Positions 45,824 through 56,400 of a stretch of 64,000 nt of DNA are shown here, one piece after another (within the stretch, counting starts at the first letter, position 1; the number at the start of each line of letters is the position of its first letter). The position numbers were made by a program, and so were the translations under genes. The notes under the pieces were generated by a model, which was given only the letters and a program-made list of their open reading frames with translations, was not told the origin of the DNA and did not search any database. Origin of the DNA: Dactylonectria macrodidyma (taxonomy: Eukaryota; Ascomycota; Sordariomycetes; Hypocreales; Nectriaceae); contig JAGMUV010000028.1 in NCBI GenBank assembly GCA_020744425.1, forward strand, positions 434,001 through 498,000. The letters run 5' to 3'.

Positions 45824-46285
45824 ATGACGAGCGAGCCAGTCCTCAATTTCCCCTTCGCCTACCGCGCGGTGTTCCTCTACTTCGAACCTGTTGGAGCCCT
45901 CGTCGGCGCCCTGTTGCTTCACTTTCGCCCCGCGAGCTTCCTTAACGCGATGGCCCCGGCCGCCAAATACGCGCCGGATAACCAGATTATCTACGACCAA
46001 CTTGCTGCGACATATATCCTGTTTGCGTTCAATGAAGCCATTATATTGCGCATTACGAATGACCTGCGGGTGTGGAGAGGGATCCTGATCGGTATCTTGG
46101 TGTGCGATGCTATACATATATATGGGAGTTGGGCAACTTTGGGCGGAACTGTGTTCTGGAATCCCCGTACCTGGAGGCTCGAAGATTGGGTGAACCTTGT
46201 GAGTCTTTGGGGGCAGGCGGCCCTCCGGCTTGCTTTCGTGGCAGGGGTCGGCCTCAAACAGTCTGCGGCTACGAAGAATGAGTGA
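45824..46285 (+). CDS. DUF7704 family membrane protein
   Basis: A single exon of 153 aa starts at the ATG at 45,824. Four hydrophobic helices can be seen: AYRAVFLYFEPVGALVGALL, YDQLAATYILFAFNEAIIL, GILIGILVCDAIHIYGSW and SLWGQAALRLAFVAGVGL. The FEP near the first helix, LRVWRGIL and NPRTWRLEDWVN are typical of this fungal family, known only as small four-helix membrane proteins of unknown function. The frame is intact and ends at TGA. Confidence 0.8.
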   Translation: MTSEPVLNFPFAYRAVFLYFEPVGALVGALLLHFRPASFLNAMAPAAKYAPDNQIIYDQLAATYILFAFNEAIILRITNDLRVWRGILIGILVCDAIHIYGSWATLGGTVFWNPRTWRLEDWVNLVSLWGQAALRLAFVAGVGLKQSAATKNE

Positions 46286-47343
46286 TTGGATGTGCGGCTC
46301 GACCGGTGAGGATTTCTCTCGCTCTGGCGGATGCAAGCCTGTCAGTTGCCTTCCCTCATTCATGGACCGTCCACCGAACCGCGCTCAGGCGCGAGAATAC
46401 GGCTACATGATATTGTTCTTAGTTCTCGCCCACAACGACGCCACGTCCTCACGACGGTAATTAATCAACAACAACAACAACAACAACACAACGACGCCAT
46501 GCGGCTTCAACCTATCGCGATTATATTGTCATTTCCGCGATGCAACGCGGAAGGCGGCTGAGCATTCCGCGGGGCCCGGAGATGGAAGAGCAGAATCAAT
46601 ATCTTTCGAGCTGTTTTGAGGAGTTGTCCACCGAGATCTTCTATCCCATAACCCAGCGTTCTGCGGCGCACTGACTGCAACTGTGTGCTAATACAGAAGT
46701 ATGTTTCTGATGAGGCACGTCGATCCGTTGACGGAATGATGGGCTCTTCGTTGGAGTGTCGCGTTCGATGATCACCATCTCAGGACTCATCCCAGGCGTC
46801 AATTGCAGAATCAATCACTGCACACTATCCTGACGTTTCGGCCTCTGCTCAACCACAATCCTGGTTCCCCTTGGAGTGTTGAGCATGCCTCGGGTCGGAA
46901 ACCCATGCCGCACATGCCTCCGAGCATTGGACCAACTCTTTCACCTAGTCCATTGTGATGAGAGACTCGTGGCGGTACTGGGCATTCTCAAGGTTTCGCA
47001 AAATCAATCTCGCCGGAGTTGTGTGGTCGATGTCCAGTTCTGTGGCGGGAACCGCTCCTTTGGCGCCACCTCGGGTTTTGTGAGAAACCTGACATGTGAT
47101 TTTAGCAGAACCTAGTAATAAATCCTAAGCTAGAGCTATCCACCCATGACGACTGGCTCACCTACAAAAGTTTGATCATTAGCTTTTCCTCAAACTTACA
47201 CTCAGATTTGAGACACCCTTTCATATTTTGCCACCCTTGATAGCGAGGAAGTATTAAATCCTCTATCTCGATTTCACTATTCGTCTTTTTGAGATCCCTA
47301 GGTTATTAAACACAGATTGCGTCGAAAACGCTCCTCACCAACT
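46286..47343. other. Gene-free stretch with a CAA microsatellite
   Basis: A (CAA)8 run is at 46,466-46,489. The part near 47,200-47,343 should be the old promoter of the truncated SDR gene. Nothing else is recognised. Confidence 0.5.
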
Positions 47344-47416
47344 ATGGAGCATCTCGAAATTTCGAAACTGTTCTCAGTGAAGGGGTTAGTAGCTGTTATT
47401 ACCGGAGGTGGAAGTG
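47344..47416 (+). pseudogene. First exon of a short-chain dehydrogenase/reductase, truncated
   Basis: The ATG at 47,344 encodes MEHLEISKLFSVKGLVAVIT and GGGSG, the start of the SDR Rossmann fold with its TGGGSG nucleotide motif. It ends at a perfect splice donor (G|GTAAGT, 47,417) exactly where SDR genes often have their first intron. No acceptor followed by SDR sequence exists downstream; instead a 20-bp palindrome and transposon-like relics begin within 120 bp. So the gene lost everything after exon 1. Confidence 0.7.
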
Positions 47417-47529
47417 GTAAGTCTGGGAATTCTGTTTATCCGCAGATTGTGTGGAGACTTGGGCAGCGTGTGTGAGGGAAGAGCACCGCAGGTAAATATG
47501 AGAGGTCAGTCTCTTCAAGATAGCTAGAA

Positions 47530-47549
47530 AAGTGTCTAATTAGACACTT
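47530..47549. repeat. 20-bp perfect palindrome
   Basis: AAGTGTCTAATTAGACACTT is its own reverse complement. It lies about 110 bp after the SDR exon and may mark the junction of the foreign sequence. Confidence 0.9.
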
Positions 47550-48066
47550 CATCAAGTTGGGTCGCCGCTGCGGATTGTGGCAAGGCTCAAAAGATGAAGG
47601 TTGCAGCGGCAGATCCGGGCTTGGGCAGGAAACCAAGGACGCTGCCGGTCGGGCTCGTAGGAAAAGGGCAATTTCGGCAGATTTGGAAGGGAATAGACAA
47701 TGGGAAGGAAATCTGCGATAAAATTGATAGTCATACAGTCTATAAAACCAAAGCCCGACCGCATCTAGCAGCTGAGAGGTCTCGTCCCTCTACGGCTGTT
47801 GAAGCTGATGATCCTCTCAAAAATCCCCTGAAATTCCTTGAGATGTCGAGAGTTGAATCTCTAGTCCCCACAACCCTATCAAACCGCTGTCCATCCCCCT
47901 TTGCATCAGCATTTTTATATATTAGCACCTTAACTGTTATAATATTCATTAGTTACTACTAGAGCCTCCGTATTGACTTAATCAGATAGCTACTAGCTTA
48001 ACTGGACTACAATCAAGCACTCAGAGAGAGCAAAGTGCATTCGAGGCAGGGGCAGCGCCGGCGCTG

Positions 48067-48458
48067 AGATATGATAACCCGCAGGTAATCTATCAGAGAT
48101 ATGTTACTGCTAGAGATGATTGGTATAAGGCGCAGCCTCGTAGTAGCCTCAAAACTAACCAGCAGTATCAGAAAGCCCTAGGTCTGCCTCTGCGGTACGA
48201 TAAAGCAAGCTACTAGTGGTGTCTTGACTGGAAGCAGATGGGTAAGCGCTGTACGACGCTAACTAGGTCTAGAGATTGGACTAAAGAGGAGATGATAACC
48301 TACCTAGATTGGCGCAAGACAGAAGATGACCGGGTCGAGGCTTAGATAGCTGGGGAGGTGGAAAGCAACCTCTTGTCTAGTAGAAGAGGTATGCGTGAGA
48401 TCTAGGAGGCGGCCGCGGCAGATAGTGAGGCGCAGCGGGCTTTCTATTCAGGTAGATA
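48067..48458 (+). pseudogene. Transposon-associated ORF relic with in-frame stops only
   Basis: One plus-strand frame reads through 130 codons: RYDNPQVIYQRYVTARDDWY, KAQPRSSLKTNQQYQKALGL, PLRYDKASY, a stop, WCLDWKQMGKRC, DWTKEEMITYLDWRKTEDD, a stop, and ESNLLSSRRGMREI. Breaks are TAG codons with no indels, the RIP pattern. I recall similar repetitive ORFs in ascomycete genomes, but I cannot name the element class with certainty. Confidence 0.6.
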
Positions 48459-48894
48459 ACTGAGAATTCATCGCCGTTCTGGATCATAGGGTTCGAACGT
48501 TGCTTAAGAAGTGCAGTTGTGGTGTTAGAGCCTAATTGAGGGCTGACATAACCGCACGCCTACGCGTGCAGGAGTGGAGGCGCGCCTAGGCGTGTGCCTA
48601 TGGGGCCCCGATAGCCGATGTAGGCTTACTGTTGGTGGCTATAGCGCACATTAATCCATGCAATCTGTATGGAGCTCCTATTTTGCAGATTTCAACACTT
48701 ACATCATCCGCACGGGTCCCTTGAAATTTTATACGCACGGGTACCCGTGCGCCTATTGGGTCCTTACCATGTCGCGATCCTTAAATACGCGTTACAGCTA
48801 TTATGATTGGCTGACAGAAAATCAACGCTCTGGTAGGAGGAAGTTGGAACAGGCTCTTCCTGCTTGATCAGAGTTGGAAATCGATCGTACAGAT

Positions 48895-49010
48895 CGATTC
48901 CGAGCCCTGATCGATCGATTTATATCGATCGTTACCTTCAATCGATCGATATCGATCGATCACTAATTGAAATCGATCGATTGACGTCGATCGGCGATCA
49001 AATCGATTAA
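48895..49010. repeat. CGATCG-rich palindromic island
   Basis: About 115 bp holds seven CGATCG hexamers and several ATCGAT motifs, often overlapping as ATCGATCGAT, spaced irregularly. The surroundings lack this motif. It could fold into many alternative hairpins. Confidence 0.85.
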
Positions 49011-50329
49011 TGCTGGTCTTCGTTGTTACTATCTACGGTGATCCTACCTAGTAATTGAAGAACTTGCCTCTAATTATCTCCTTTAAGGAGACTAAAAGGA
49101 CGAGTCGGCTGTCACAACTATCATCAGACTCTAGGATCATGTTTGCCTTTTCGTGCCCTCATGACAGGCCACAGGCTCGAGCCCCTGAAGGCTCGGATCC
49201 CTGACTTAGGTCACGAGACCGTCTTTTCCTTCATGCATATAAGGGCTGATTTAGGCCCTTCAAATAGCTAGAAATCAAGAGCATCTATTCACATCACAAT
49301 GCACCCTTCCTATCCGATGCAACATACTATAAGCATTTTTAAGAGGCTCGTTGTTATCCACATACTTAGAGCGGTGGCGTGGGTTTAGCTTATGCCTAAG
49401 CCTTCTAAGAAATGTGCGGGAACCCATTTTGGGCGGTATGGAGCTCGAAGAATGCTTCAAGAACCCTGGAAAGGGGTAGCAGCTTGGCGCGCTGAACAAA
49501 CAACTGACGTGGCTCGTAGCTAAGAGCTCCGCGAATCAGCGGAACATCTGACTCGGTTGCGCGCGTGAACCCTGATCAGGATTACTGATCAGCCTCCTGG
49601 ATTTATATATATATTATTTGATATATTATTCTGTCTTGTGGCCTTGCTACTGAAGGCAGGTATGGATACTATCGATATGAAAAATCTCTTATTGTTGTTG
49701 GTGTGGTCTGTTCTCAGAAGCCAGCTATAGCATTAAACCATCATAGTATCTGCAGCTCAAGGTGATGCATGTGAGGGTCATCTACGTGGAGTGGCGATTT
49801 AAGGCTGCCGAGGTTATGGGGGAACGTTTAGAAGGCTGTCACTTGCATCCTACGTCTGGCATTTATTCTAAGCTTCTGTTTACAGAAGAGGCTATGCCGG
49901 CAACAAGCCACAGCGTCCGCTCCGTCATTTTCCGGCGGTCTGCTGACGAGTTCCGAAGCGTATAGCTACATTCTGTCCCATGGGTGAACGAGTTTAGCAC
50001 TTCTAATGCTTCTAACTTGTTGAGCGCTAAATATGCAAGAGTAGCCTACGTCGATATTGAGGAGGAATACTTGCGAGACGCAAACTCGCCATACCAGAGG
50101 ATAGGCGGTAGTAAAGTAGATAAAGCATTAGGAGACTCGAAGAACAAGCCATGCCGTCTCAAACACATAGTCTTTCCCCGATGTAACGCGGCAAGGTGGG
50201 TGCCTCAATGGCCACTTTTTGATGGCTTGGAAATGAACGAATCAGATGTACGCTCTGTATTTCGGTGATGTGGTTCGAGCAGCCAACCAACTAACCACAA
50301 CAAGACGCGGATGCCTAAGTAAAGGTCAG
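49011..50329. other. Repeat-rich stretch without genes
   Basis: It includes the repeat at 49,253-49,325 shared with 21,311-21,385. No coding sequence is supported. Confidence 0.5.
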
Positions 50330-50853
50330 CTTCTCGCCACCATTGGCGTCCAGTGTCAACCATCGCATCTGCGACATGTCACCGCAAACCAGCGTCTTCT
50401 GGGTACACGCGAGTTCGAAGCCACGGTTTGAAGAGGCATACCGGTCCATTGCGGACAATTCACGGCTACCTAGGCGAAACGATCCTAGCGTCGACGTGCT
50501 CCGTCTAGTTCGCGACTGGCTGTAGAGAGAGGAAGCTGGCCTGTGGTTAATGGTCTTGGACAATGTTGACGACGTTAACCTCTTCTACCCCAGCTCCAGC
50601 GCCGGAAGAGATGGGGCAGTATGCTATCTAGCGCATGAGAACCCTGCTGTACTGAGGGTGCAGCGGCTACTCGCAGTCTTCCTACTGAAACGCCGCAATG
50701 GAATCATCCTCGTCACACACGTAGCATGGACGCCGCTAAGAAGCTAATAGGTAGTCATAAGGCTGTCTACGGGATCTTTGCTATGGATGACGCCTAAGCC
50801 CTTCAGCTTATCTGTAACAAGCTGGAGGGAGACTTTGACGAGAATGCCGCTAC
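50330..50853 (+). pseudogene. NB-ARC domain fragment of an NLR gene
   Basis: The plus strand reads VNHRICDMSPQTSVFWVHAS and KPRFEEAYRSIADNSRLPRR, then VLRLVRDWL and a TAG. After that come LMVLDNVDDVNLFY (Walker B), LLAVFLLKRRNGIILVT and AKKLIGSHKAVYGIFAMDDA, a TAA, and LQLICNKLEGDFDENAA. This order is that of fungal NB-ARC/TPR proteins. The P-loop and everything after the NB-ARC core are missing: the left end is replaced by other DNA, and the right end runs straight into an LTR at 50,854. Stops at TAG and TAA without indels fit RIP. Confidence 0.85.
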
Positions 50854-51028
50854 TGTTACGAGCTCTTAATGTGTGAGGCATCTGATTGGGTGTGTGTATG
50901 TTCTTGCTTGTGTTAAATCCCCGCTCTGAGTCCCTGTACATCCTTTATGCTAAAGTAGCTAGAAGGATATTGCTATAGTAGTTACACGTCATATAAACGC
51001 CTAGCTACTTAAAATACATATCGTAATA
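50854..51028. mobile_element. Mutated copy of the LTR at 24,424-24,597
   Basis: It aligns end to end with 24,424-24,597. The termini read TGTTACG and CGTAATA instead of TGTCACG and CGTGACA: CpA to TpA on one strand or the other, the preferred RIP change. Most other differences are C to T or G to A in this copy. No target duplication is found (GCTAC against CACTC). Confidence 0.9.
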
Positions 51029-51537
51029 CACTCCCTTAGCTAAGGCTATTACTAAGGACTTAGCTACTCTATAACTTGTCTTTTGAGTTTCTGCCTTCTT
51101 TAATATCTGAGTCTTGCTTCCTTATTAGGGCTATTGCCTTCCTTCTAGCAGCATATTTTTATAATCTAGTCTCTTATAGCTTCTATTCGCTATTTTAAAG
51201 CAATCTAGTTGTCACGGGCCAGATGAGATCAACTCAAGAGGTAATGCCACTGTATTGCGAGAATACTACGATGAAGAGGAAAGAGAAAGCGGGCAGGCGC
51301 GTAGACGCGTACAAGCGTTGATAGTCCCTGTAGCCTGCCCCGTGCGTCCTAGTTACGTATCGACCCCACCCTGGGTCCAGCACTCCAGACGCTCCCGTCG
51401 CAGTCAGTTTGTAATTTTATGCTTATTTACACTTCCTTCTAGTATCTAGAGCAGCATTTCCTGCTGCTTGCCTTGCTCGTAGTCCTACTGCTGCTAGATG
51501 CTAGCTGCTAGGCCTGCTGCCTTCTGCTATTATCAGC

Positions 51538-51540
<3 letters not shown>
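51029..51540. other. Gene-free stretch
   Basis: T-rich sequence and a TTGTCACGGGCC motif near 51,210 that resembles an LTR start; no matching end was found. Confidence 0.4.

Positions 51541-51582
<42 letters not shown>
51541..51582. repeat. (CTG)14 trinucleotide repeat
   Basis: Fourteen perfect CTG units. On the minus strand the repeat encodes polyGln within a short open stretch that overlaps the dispersed repeat at 51,680-51,860; I do not regard that stretch as a gene. Confidence 0.95.
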
Positions 51583-51583
<1 letters not shown>

Positions 51584-51679
51584 AAGCTGCTAGGTGTGAG
51601 CATTGCTGCAGCAGCTGTTAAGGCAGCTGCGGGGTCGATGGGGAAATAGAAGCGCTTCGACGGCTGAGTAAAGAAGGTT

Positions 51680-51860
51680 GTTAGTGTGGATCCGACCGTA
51701 CAGACCGGGTTTATCCACCGTCCCGATTTACACCTAATTTGTAAGGCAACGGCTGACATCGCTGATCACAAAGCCGACTGCGGCGTCTCCCCTTTTCTAG
51801 CTAGTCAGATCAATCATAACACAATATTCCTATGCATCCGGCCGCGGCTGGCTTTCAATA
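51680..51860 (-). repeat. Inverted partner of the repeat at 1,303-1,486
   Basis: The reverse complement matches 1,303-1,486 almost throughout. Similarity ends at GTTAGTG on the left and CTTTCAAT on the right. Confidence 0.8.
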
Positions 51861-52337
51861 GGATCATTACGATTCATTAGTCCGTATTAGATGGTACTCG
51901 CGCTCATATTTAGTATAGTGGCCCATCGAGCTCACAATCTCTTCCCGATCACGGATTACGGTCATCCCTTTTTTCTCGCTCATCCACCACACCAACATGT
52001 CAGATGCGCGACGTGCTGAGTTCCCAACCAGCGGGGACCAGCCAGGGTCGCCGCATCGTGGTGTTGGACGCGACAGCGCGGATGGCGGGGCCGTGTTTGC
52101 GACACCAAACGCGCCCCGTGCCGATCGCGTTCCCACGGGCTCACTCCACCCTGTGTGCGTCGCGTCAACACTATCCTCGAGGCAGTCAGCTAACAGCAGC
52201 GGAGACGTCCACTCGAATGCTGACACGGGATATACATTGCATAGTACTGGTCACGCTTCTATACCCTGGACCTGACTGTAGCGGGAGAGTTCTAGCTCTA
52301 TCATCGACCAGGGACGAAATAAGATCAGGAGATGGCC
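51861..52337. other. Gene-free stretch between repeat and HET-S-like pseudogene
   Basis: GC-richer than the sequence to its left, with overlapping open stretches on both strands but no recognisable family. It is probably the 3' flank of the HET-S-like gene. Confidence 0.4.
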
Positions 52338-53210
52338 TTAATCGAAGATGCCCCGCCCACCGTACTAATTCCCTATGTATACCGCGGACGTACCCTTCGC
52401 CTCGACGGAATCCGCTAGGTTCGCGGTCCGATCCGCGATACCCGTGCTACGAGCCAAGGCTGTCTCGCTCCACTCGTTCCCGACCCGCACCCTCGCCATC
52501 TCTTCACCCTTGATGTCCTTTACATAGTTTCTCCCCGTAATTCCCTCAATCTTCTCCGTAACGGCCTCGGACAAGACACTATCGGTACCGGCAGCAGCGT
52601 CCTACAGAGCCATCAAGCTCGGCTCGTCGTCCACCCCTTCAATTTCTAGCTCTACGAGCTTACGACGCGTGCTCCCTACGGGAAATAGCTTCTCTAGATC
52701 ATCCACAAATCCCGTAATCTGCTCTACTAGCTTGTCGAAGTTCTTGCCGTCATACAGCGCCTATGCCGCCTTCTTCAGCAGGCCCGTTCGCTTCTGTCTC
52801 TAGCGAGCGATAACCCCCAGTCGGCCGTGTAGTCCCCGAACCACTGGCTACATGTCCTTATCTTCAAAGCGCATCAAATCATCTTGCCTCGTATCGATCT
52901 CATACCGCTTCGATGACTTCTATACGGCCTGAAAGAGCAGTTCGATCTCTTCCAGTATCCCTTAGACCTGTCGAGAATCTCTATCATCAGGCGCGTCGGT
53001 GGCGAAGCGTGGGTCGTCGTTGATCGTGACTGCCTCGCCCCATCTACCCAATCGGATCTTAGCGATGTCGAGCTTCAGTTAGCAGCGTTCGAAGTCTCGG
53101 CCGAAATGGCGACTCAATTGGATGTACTTGAAGCAGTCGACATAATTGTTGAATAAGGCCCCGACGCCCAAAGCGCCGGCTACGGTGCTAAAAACTTCGG
53201 CCATGCTCAT
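52338..53210 (-). pseudogene. HET-S-like HeLo/prion-domain protein, disabled by eight in-frame stops
   Basis: From the ATG at 53,210 one minus-strand frame runs 290 codons to TAA 52,338-52,340, close to the size of Podospora HET-S. It has no indel. It begins MSMAEVFSTVAGALG with LFNNYVDCFKYIQLSRHFGR, typical of the HeLo domain, and has the later HeLo blocks RWGEAVTINDDPRF and FEDKDM. The end carries two HET-s-related amyloid motifs: EEMARVRVGNEW, and TSAVYIGN followed by YGG after a stop. Eight internal stops, all TAA or TAG, lie at codons 44, 83, 97, 121, 137, 150, 203 and 282. Each could come from a single C-to-T or G-to-A change. In the known system HeLo makes a membrane-active cell-death effector when templated by its NLR partner. 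Here no full product can be made, unless stops are read through. It is divergent from that partner gene. Confidence 0.93.
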
Positions 53211-53435
53211 CGTGAGGTGAATCGATGCCGGTTTTTCTTGTTTCCGAGAGGAGCTTTTTAATGCAGGCTGCGCCACGTGAGGAGTTGGTACAGTTGACGA
53301 AGAAGGCATCTTAGTGGTTCACCTAAGCGCCGTCCGCAGCCAACGCCGAGCCTGCTCAGCTCGGGCGCGAATGCTAAGCCTGATCCTAAACAACCTCAAC
53401 ATAGCGACGAGCAACCACGATACGCGGCAGGAATA
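53211..53435. promoter_or_regulatory. Shared 225-bp divergent promoter of the HET-S-like/NLR pair
   Basis: This short region separates the two start codons. It is GC-rich, with no clear TATA box on either side. The minus-strand frame also stays open upstream of 53,210 to 53,309, so the effector's start could lie further inside it; the homology-based start at 53,210 is preferred. Confidence 0.6.
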
Positions 53436-56400
53436 ATGAATTCCATCGGGCATGCCGCCGTTGAGGGCAACAGCAAACTCCAGGTGGGGAATACCTACAT
53501 CAACAACTACAACGAACCGAACCGCAATCGATGCATTGCCGACCTACGACTGACCGACCCCCGCCACGACAAGACGCGCATCGAGCAGACAAAGGGTGGT
53601 CTTCTCAAGGACTCGTACTGCTGGATCCTCGACAACGACGATTTCCAGCAATGGCGCAACGACGAACAGAGCCGACTGCTCTGGATCAAGGGCGATCCCG
53701 GAAAGGGCAAGACCATGTTGCTCTGCGGCATCATAGACGAGCTGAAGAAGCAGACCGCGAACCTTGTCTCCTACTTCTTCTGCCAGGGCACCGACTCGCG
53801 CATCAACAACGCAACAGCCGTGCTGCGCGGCCTCATCTACCTCCTTACAGACCAGCAGCCATCGCTCATCCCGCACGTACAGAAAAAGTACGACCAGGCG
53901 GGTAAAGGCCTCTTCGAAGACGTGAATGCCTGGTGGGCATTGTCTGAGGTCTTTGCAAACATTCTGCAAGATCCGAACTTGAAGAGCACCTTCTTGATCA
54001 TCGACGGGCTCGACGAATGCGTAACGGATCTGCCGCATCTTCTCAACTTGATTGTCGAGAAGTCATCTGAGTCTCCTCGTGTCAAGTGGATCGTCTCCAG
54101 TCGCAACTGGCTGAACATCGAGGAGCAGCTGGAAATAGCAGGACAGAAAGTAAGGCTGTGTCTCGAGCTAAACGAAAAGTCCATTTCCGCTGCTGTCAGC
54201 ATATACATCAGGCACAAGGTGGATCAATTAGCGCAGCTGAAGAAGTACGACCGCAACACACGGGACGCTGTTCAGCACCACTTATCCTCAAATGCAAATG
54301 ACACATTCCTTTGGGTAGCCTTGGTCTGCCAAGAGCTCGCGGATCCTAAGGTCCGGAAACGGCATACGCTCGCCAAGTTAAAGTCCTTCCCACAAGGACT
54401 TGATTCTCTCTACAATCGAATGATGGAACAGGTCAGTGATTTGGATGACGCAGACCTTTGCAAGCAGGTCCTAGCTATTGCTTCGGTCGTATACCGCCCT
54501 GTCTCCTTGAAGGAGTTGACGTTTCTTGCTGGGTCGCTCGGGGACTTCGACGACGACCTCGGCACCTGGGAAGAAATCATCGGATCCTGCGGCTCTCTCT
54601 TGACTCTTCGAGAGGGAGTCGTTTACTTTGTACATCAATCGGCGAAGGATTTCCTGCTCAACGAGGCATCCAATCAAATCCTGTCTTCTGGCATCGCGCA
54701 CCAGCACCGCGTCGTCTTCTCGAGATCCCTTCAGATTATGTCTGAGACCCTGCGACAAGATATATACGACTTACACCATCCCGGCATCTCTATCCACCAC
54801 ATCCGGCAGCCTGAACCAGACCCATTAGCCCCGGCACGGTACTCATGCATCTACTGGGTTGACCACCTAAACGATGCCGTCTCACACAGGACTTCGACGC
54901 CCATCAACGACCTCCATAACAACGGCACAGTCTACAAATTCCTCAGCAAGAAGTACCTCTACTGGCTTGAGGCACTGAGTCTTCTCCGAGGCATGCCTGA
55001 AGGAGTGGTTGCGATGATGAGGCTGGAGAGATTACTCGTAGGCGAATTGACTTAATTCATATAGTACTGATGCGCTAATTAGTATCTCTATTAGGAAGAG
55101 TCCAATAAGTCCCGCTTATTCGACCTCATTCGAGATGCACGTCGCTTCATCCTATCCCACGGGTGGGCGATAGGGAACGCGCCTCTTCAGGCGTATGCGT
55201 CAGCGCTTGTCTTTAGTCCTAGGCGAAGCATAACGAGAAAGCTATTTCAAGGGGAAGAGCCAAATTGGATAGTAACTAAACCGGGTATGGCAGAGGATTG
55301 GGATGCGTGCCAGGCGACGCTCGAGGGCCATGGCGGTTCGGTTTTCTCGGTGGCCTTCTCGCCCGGTGGCCAGCGTCTCGCATCGGCGTCACGGGACCGC
55401 ACCGTCAAGCTCTGGGATGCTACGACGGGCCACTGCCAGGCGACGCTCGAGGGCCATAGCGATTGGGTTATGTCGGTAGCCTTCTCGCCCGATGGCCAGC
55501 GTCTCGTATCAGCGTCAGTCAACGATACCATCAAGCTCTGGGATGCTACGACAGGCCACTGCCAGGCAACGCTCGAGGGCCACAGCGATTCGGTTTGCTC
55601 GGTGGCCTTCTCGCCCGATGGCCAGCGTCTCATATCGGCATCACATGACGGCACTATTAAGCTCTGGGATGCTACGACGGGCCACTGCCAGGCGACGCTC
55701 AAGGGCCATAGCGGTTCGGTTTGCTTAGTAGTCTTCTCGCCTAATGGCCAGTGTCTCGCATCAGCGTCAGTCGATGACACCGTCAAGCTCTGGGATGCTA
55801 TAACGGGCCACTGCCAGGCGACGCTCAAGGGCCACAGCAATTCGGTTATATCAGTAGCCTTCTCGCCCGATGGCCAGCGTCTCGCATCAGCGTCAGTCGA
55901 CGATACCATCAAGCTCTGGGATGCTACGACAGGCCACTGCCAGGCAACGCTCGAGGGCCACAGCGATTGCGTTATGTCAGTAGCCTTCTCACCCGATAGC
56001 CAGCGTCTCGCATCAGCGTCAAACAATGGCACCGTCAAGCTCTGGGATGCCACGACGGGCCACTGCCAGGCGACGCTCGAGGGCCACAGCGATTCGGTTT
56101 GCTCGGTGGCCTTCTCGCCTGATGGCCAGCGTCTCGCATCGGCGTCAATCGACGGCACCGTCAAGCTCTGGGATGCCTCGACGGGCCACTGCCAGGCGAC
56201 GTTCGAGGGCCACAGCGATTCGGTTCACTCAGTGGCCTTCTCGCCTAGTGGTCAGCGTCTCGCATCGGCATCAATCGACGGCACCGTCAAGCTCTGGGAT
56301 GCTACAACGGGCCACTGCCAGGCAACGCTTAAGGGCTATAGCAATTCGGTTATGTCAGTAGCCTTCTCGCCCGATGGCCAGCGTCTCGCATCGGCGTCAA

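Noticed and set aside
51508..51759. PolyGln ORF over the CTG repeat
   Set aside because: The polyGln comes from the microsatellite and the rest is a dispersed repeat present elsewhere in another context.
52338..53210. Reassigned TAG/TAA codons (altered genetic code) to explain the stops
   Set aside because: Large intact genes in the same window (glucan synthase, DUF3176, ALDH, MFS, NLR) use TAA, TAG and TGA only as terminators.
55038..55094. RIP patch or pseudogene break in the NLR
   Set aside because: The stops are fully contained in a canonical intron that preserves frame.
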